DNA of 64,000 nt from Acanthochromis polyacanthus (Eukaryota; Chordata; Actinopteri; Pomacentridae), in the NCBI RefSeq assembly GCF_021347895.1, contig NC_067132.1, positions 4,902,268 through 4,966,267 of the forward strand, in the 5' to 3' direction. The position numbers and the translations under genes were made by a program. Positions 62,885-64,000 of this stretch are shown piece after piece (within the stretch, counting starts at the first letter, position 1; each line of letters begins with the position of its first letter). The notes below the pieces were generated by a model. That model was not told the DNA's origin. It did no database searches and saw only the letters and a list, made by a program, of their open reading frames with translations.

Positions 62885-63383
62885 GACCGATCAGCCACCA
62901 CATCCTGACCACTGACAGCTGAAGTGAGTAACATCGATCATCTTGTTCTAATGCAACGTTCTGCTGGGAAACCTTGAGTCCTGACATTCATGTGGATGTT
63001 TGACATGTACCACCACCTAAACACTGCAGGTCAAGCAACCCCCCACCCCCCATATCAGCAGCAGTCCTTGATGCCAGTTTCCACCCTCAGCAGAACAAAG
63101 CACCCAGACACTCCACAAAAACTGCTCAGGAGTGACCCGGGGAACACTACAGAGCTAAATGTTCACCCGGGTTCCACACTCCTCAAATCCAGATCTTATT
63201 ACTAGGTAGGTCTCACTCTGAAACCCACAGGACCCACAGAATCCACTGCTACCATCCTGGTACCACAGGACTTCCATTGAGGTCCTGAGTCCATGAACCA
63301 CTGGGTCAGAGGAGTTTCAGCAGCATAACGGAGACCAACACAGTATTAGACAGGTGGTCATTATGTTTTGTCTGATGGCTGTA
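62885..63383. mobile_element. Tc1-type MITE of the GATCAGCCA family
   Basis: TA-flanked. The left end is GACCGATCAGCCACCACATC and the right end runs TTATGTTTTGTCTGATGGCTG before TATA. I know this terminal sequence from an autonomous Tc1-like family in fish. Here the interior (ACATTCATGTGGATG, GGAGTGACCCGGGGAAC) contains no transposase frame, so it is a deletion derivative. The exact right boundary is uncertain by a few bases. Confidence 0.65.
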
Positions 63384-63473
63384 TACAGGTATAAACTGAT
63401 TATTGTCATGACAAAAATAATGCAATATTAGGATTGCTGAAATTTCAAAAATCCTAAACTTAGATCATACGAA

Positions 63474-63610
63474 GTCAAGTCAGTTTATTTATAAAGCACC
63501 CATGTAGCCTACATAAGGGAATCATTGACCAAAGAGCTGCACAGCATTGGACTGAAAGAGTTTCAGTGACCTAAACCATTAAAACTATTTAATTACAGGT
63601 CAGACAAGTC
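63474..63610. repeat. degenerate interspersed repeat (TTTATTTATAAAGC family)
   Basis: GTCAGTTTATTTATAAAGCA followed by ACCAAAGAGCTGCACAG is the usual start of a common fish repeat; the rest is diverged. Confidence 0.45.
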
Positions 63611-64000
63611 ATAATACCACATTCAAGTTTTAGCATGTCTGTTATTTAGACACAACATGTACAAATTTAGATCAGTAAAATTTCTAAAAGCCACATTCAA
63701 CTTCAAGCTGGTCTCACTTAGCGACCCATTCTGTCGTACTGAATGGTCTGACTGCACGTCATTAACATTCTGCTGGAGCAGACACTGACTTCTCTGTGTT
63801 TCTGCTGAGCTAAGTGAAGGATGCTGCTTTGGTGTTCCCTCAAAATAGTGATGGGAGAATTGTTTTAGTGGAACCTCTGCATGCAGTAAAGCTAAAAAAA
63901 GAACTAGTTGCCTCACTGCACGTTCTAAATCATCTGCACAATTTGGATTTTGCTATATAGCAGGTTAATGTTGCTTTCTACAGGGGCGCAGATTTTGAAA

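Noticed and set aside
63623..63916. 97-codon minus-strand ORF with a signal-peptide-like start (MRQLVLFLALLHAEV)
   Set aside because: No splice, promoter or domain support; its length is within what chance gives in 64 kb.

Overview
This window looks like teleost fish DNA, most likely a ray-finned, percomorph-type genome. It is AT-rich and intron-dominated. It carries several Tc1-like DNA transposons with roughly 200-bp inverted repeats, a tRNA-derived SINE, CA/TG microsatellites and several interspersed repeat families of a kind I know from fish genomes. There are no operons, bacterial promoters or ribosome binding sites.

Only one host gene is recognisable. Two exons on the minus strand, 23007-23057 and 19563-19899, encode part of a V-set immunoglobulin protein of the VSTM2 family, closest to VSTM2A. 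Both have good splice sites and matching phase. The 5' exons (signal peptide and first half of the Ig domain) were not found before the right edge at 64000. No convincing downstream exon was found either. Most of the window is therefore intronic or flanking DNA of this locus. A second, unrecognised open reading frame with a splice acceptor lies at 3545-3883 on the minus strand, and two weaker exon-like ORFs are flagged at 6522-6713 and 56144-56322.

Layout. 1-850: unique sequence with a GA tract. 858-2518: a degenerate TA-flanked DNA element containing a 27-unit minisatellite. 2519-9258: mostly unique, with the unassigned terminal exon. 9259-18304: scattered repeats, including two copies of a Tc1-type MITE. 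19563-23057: the vstm2a-like exons, separated by an intron that holds a hAT-like element with inverted satellite arms. 23058-30418: intronic or unique sequence with interspersed repeats. 30465-32099: Tc1-like copy 1, frameshifted. 33227-34836: a second Tc1-like family with an intact transposase. 34839-43000: long and largely unique, with parts that read like conserved noncoding DNA. 43003-44938: a relative of the 858-2518 element, split by a 1.05-kb insertion with hairpin ends. 45054-45197: a SINE. 48813-49566: a 29-bp minisatellite that appears to derive from a Tc1 transposase codon block. 51470-54330: a LINE fragment carrying a broken Tc1 element that itself carries a 560-bp MITE. 57474-59108: Tc1-like copy 2, with an intact reading frame. 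60475-63383: an interspersed repeat and two abutting MITEs.

The window is best read as a host gene neighbourhood reshaped by DNA transposons. At least two transposase genes have complete frames and catalytic triads, and the near identity of some copies or of their terminal repeats points to recent activity. All family assignments rest on reading the sequence and recalled family knowledge; no database search was run.
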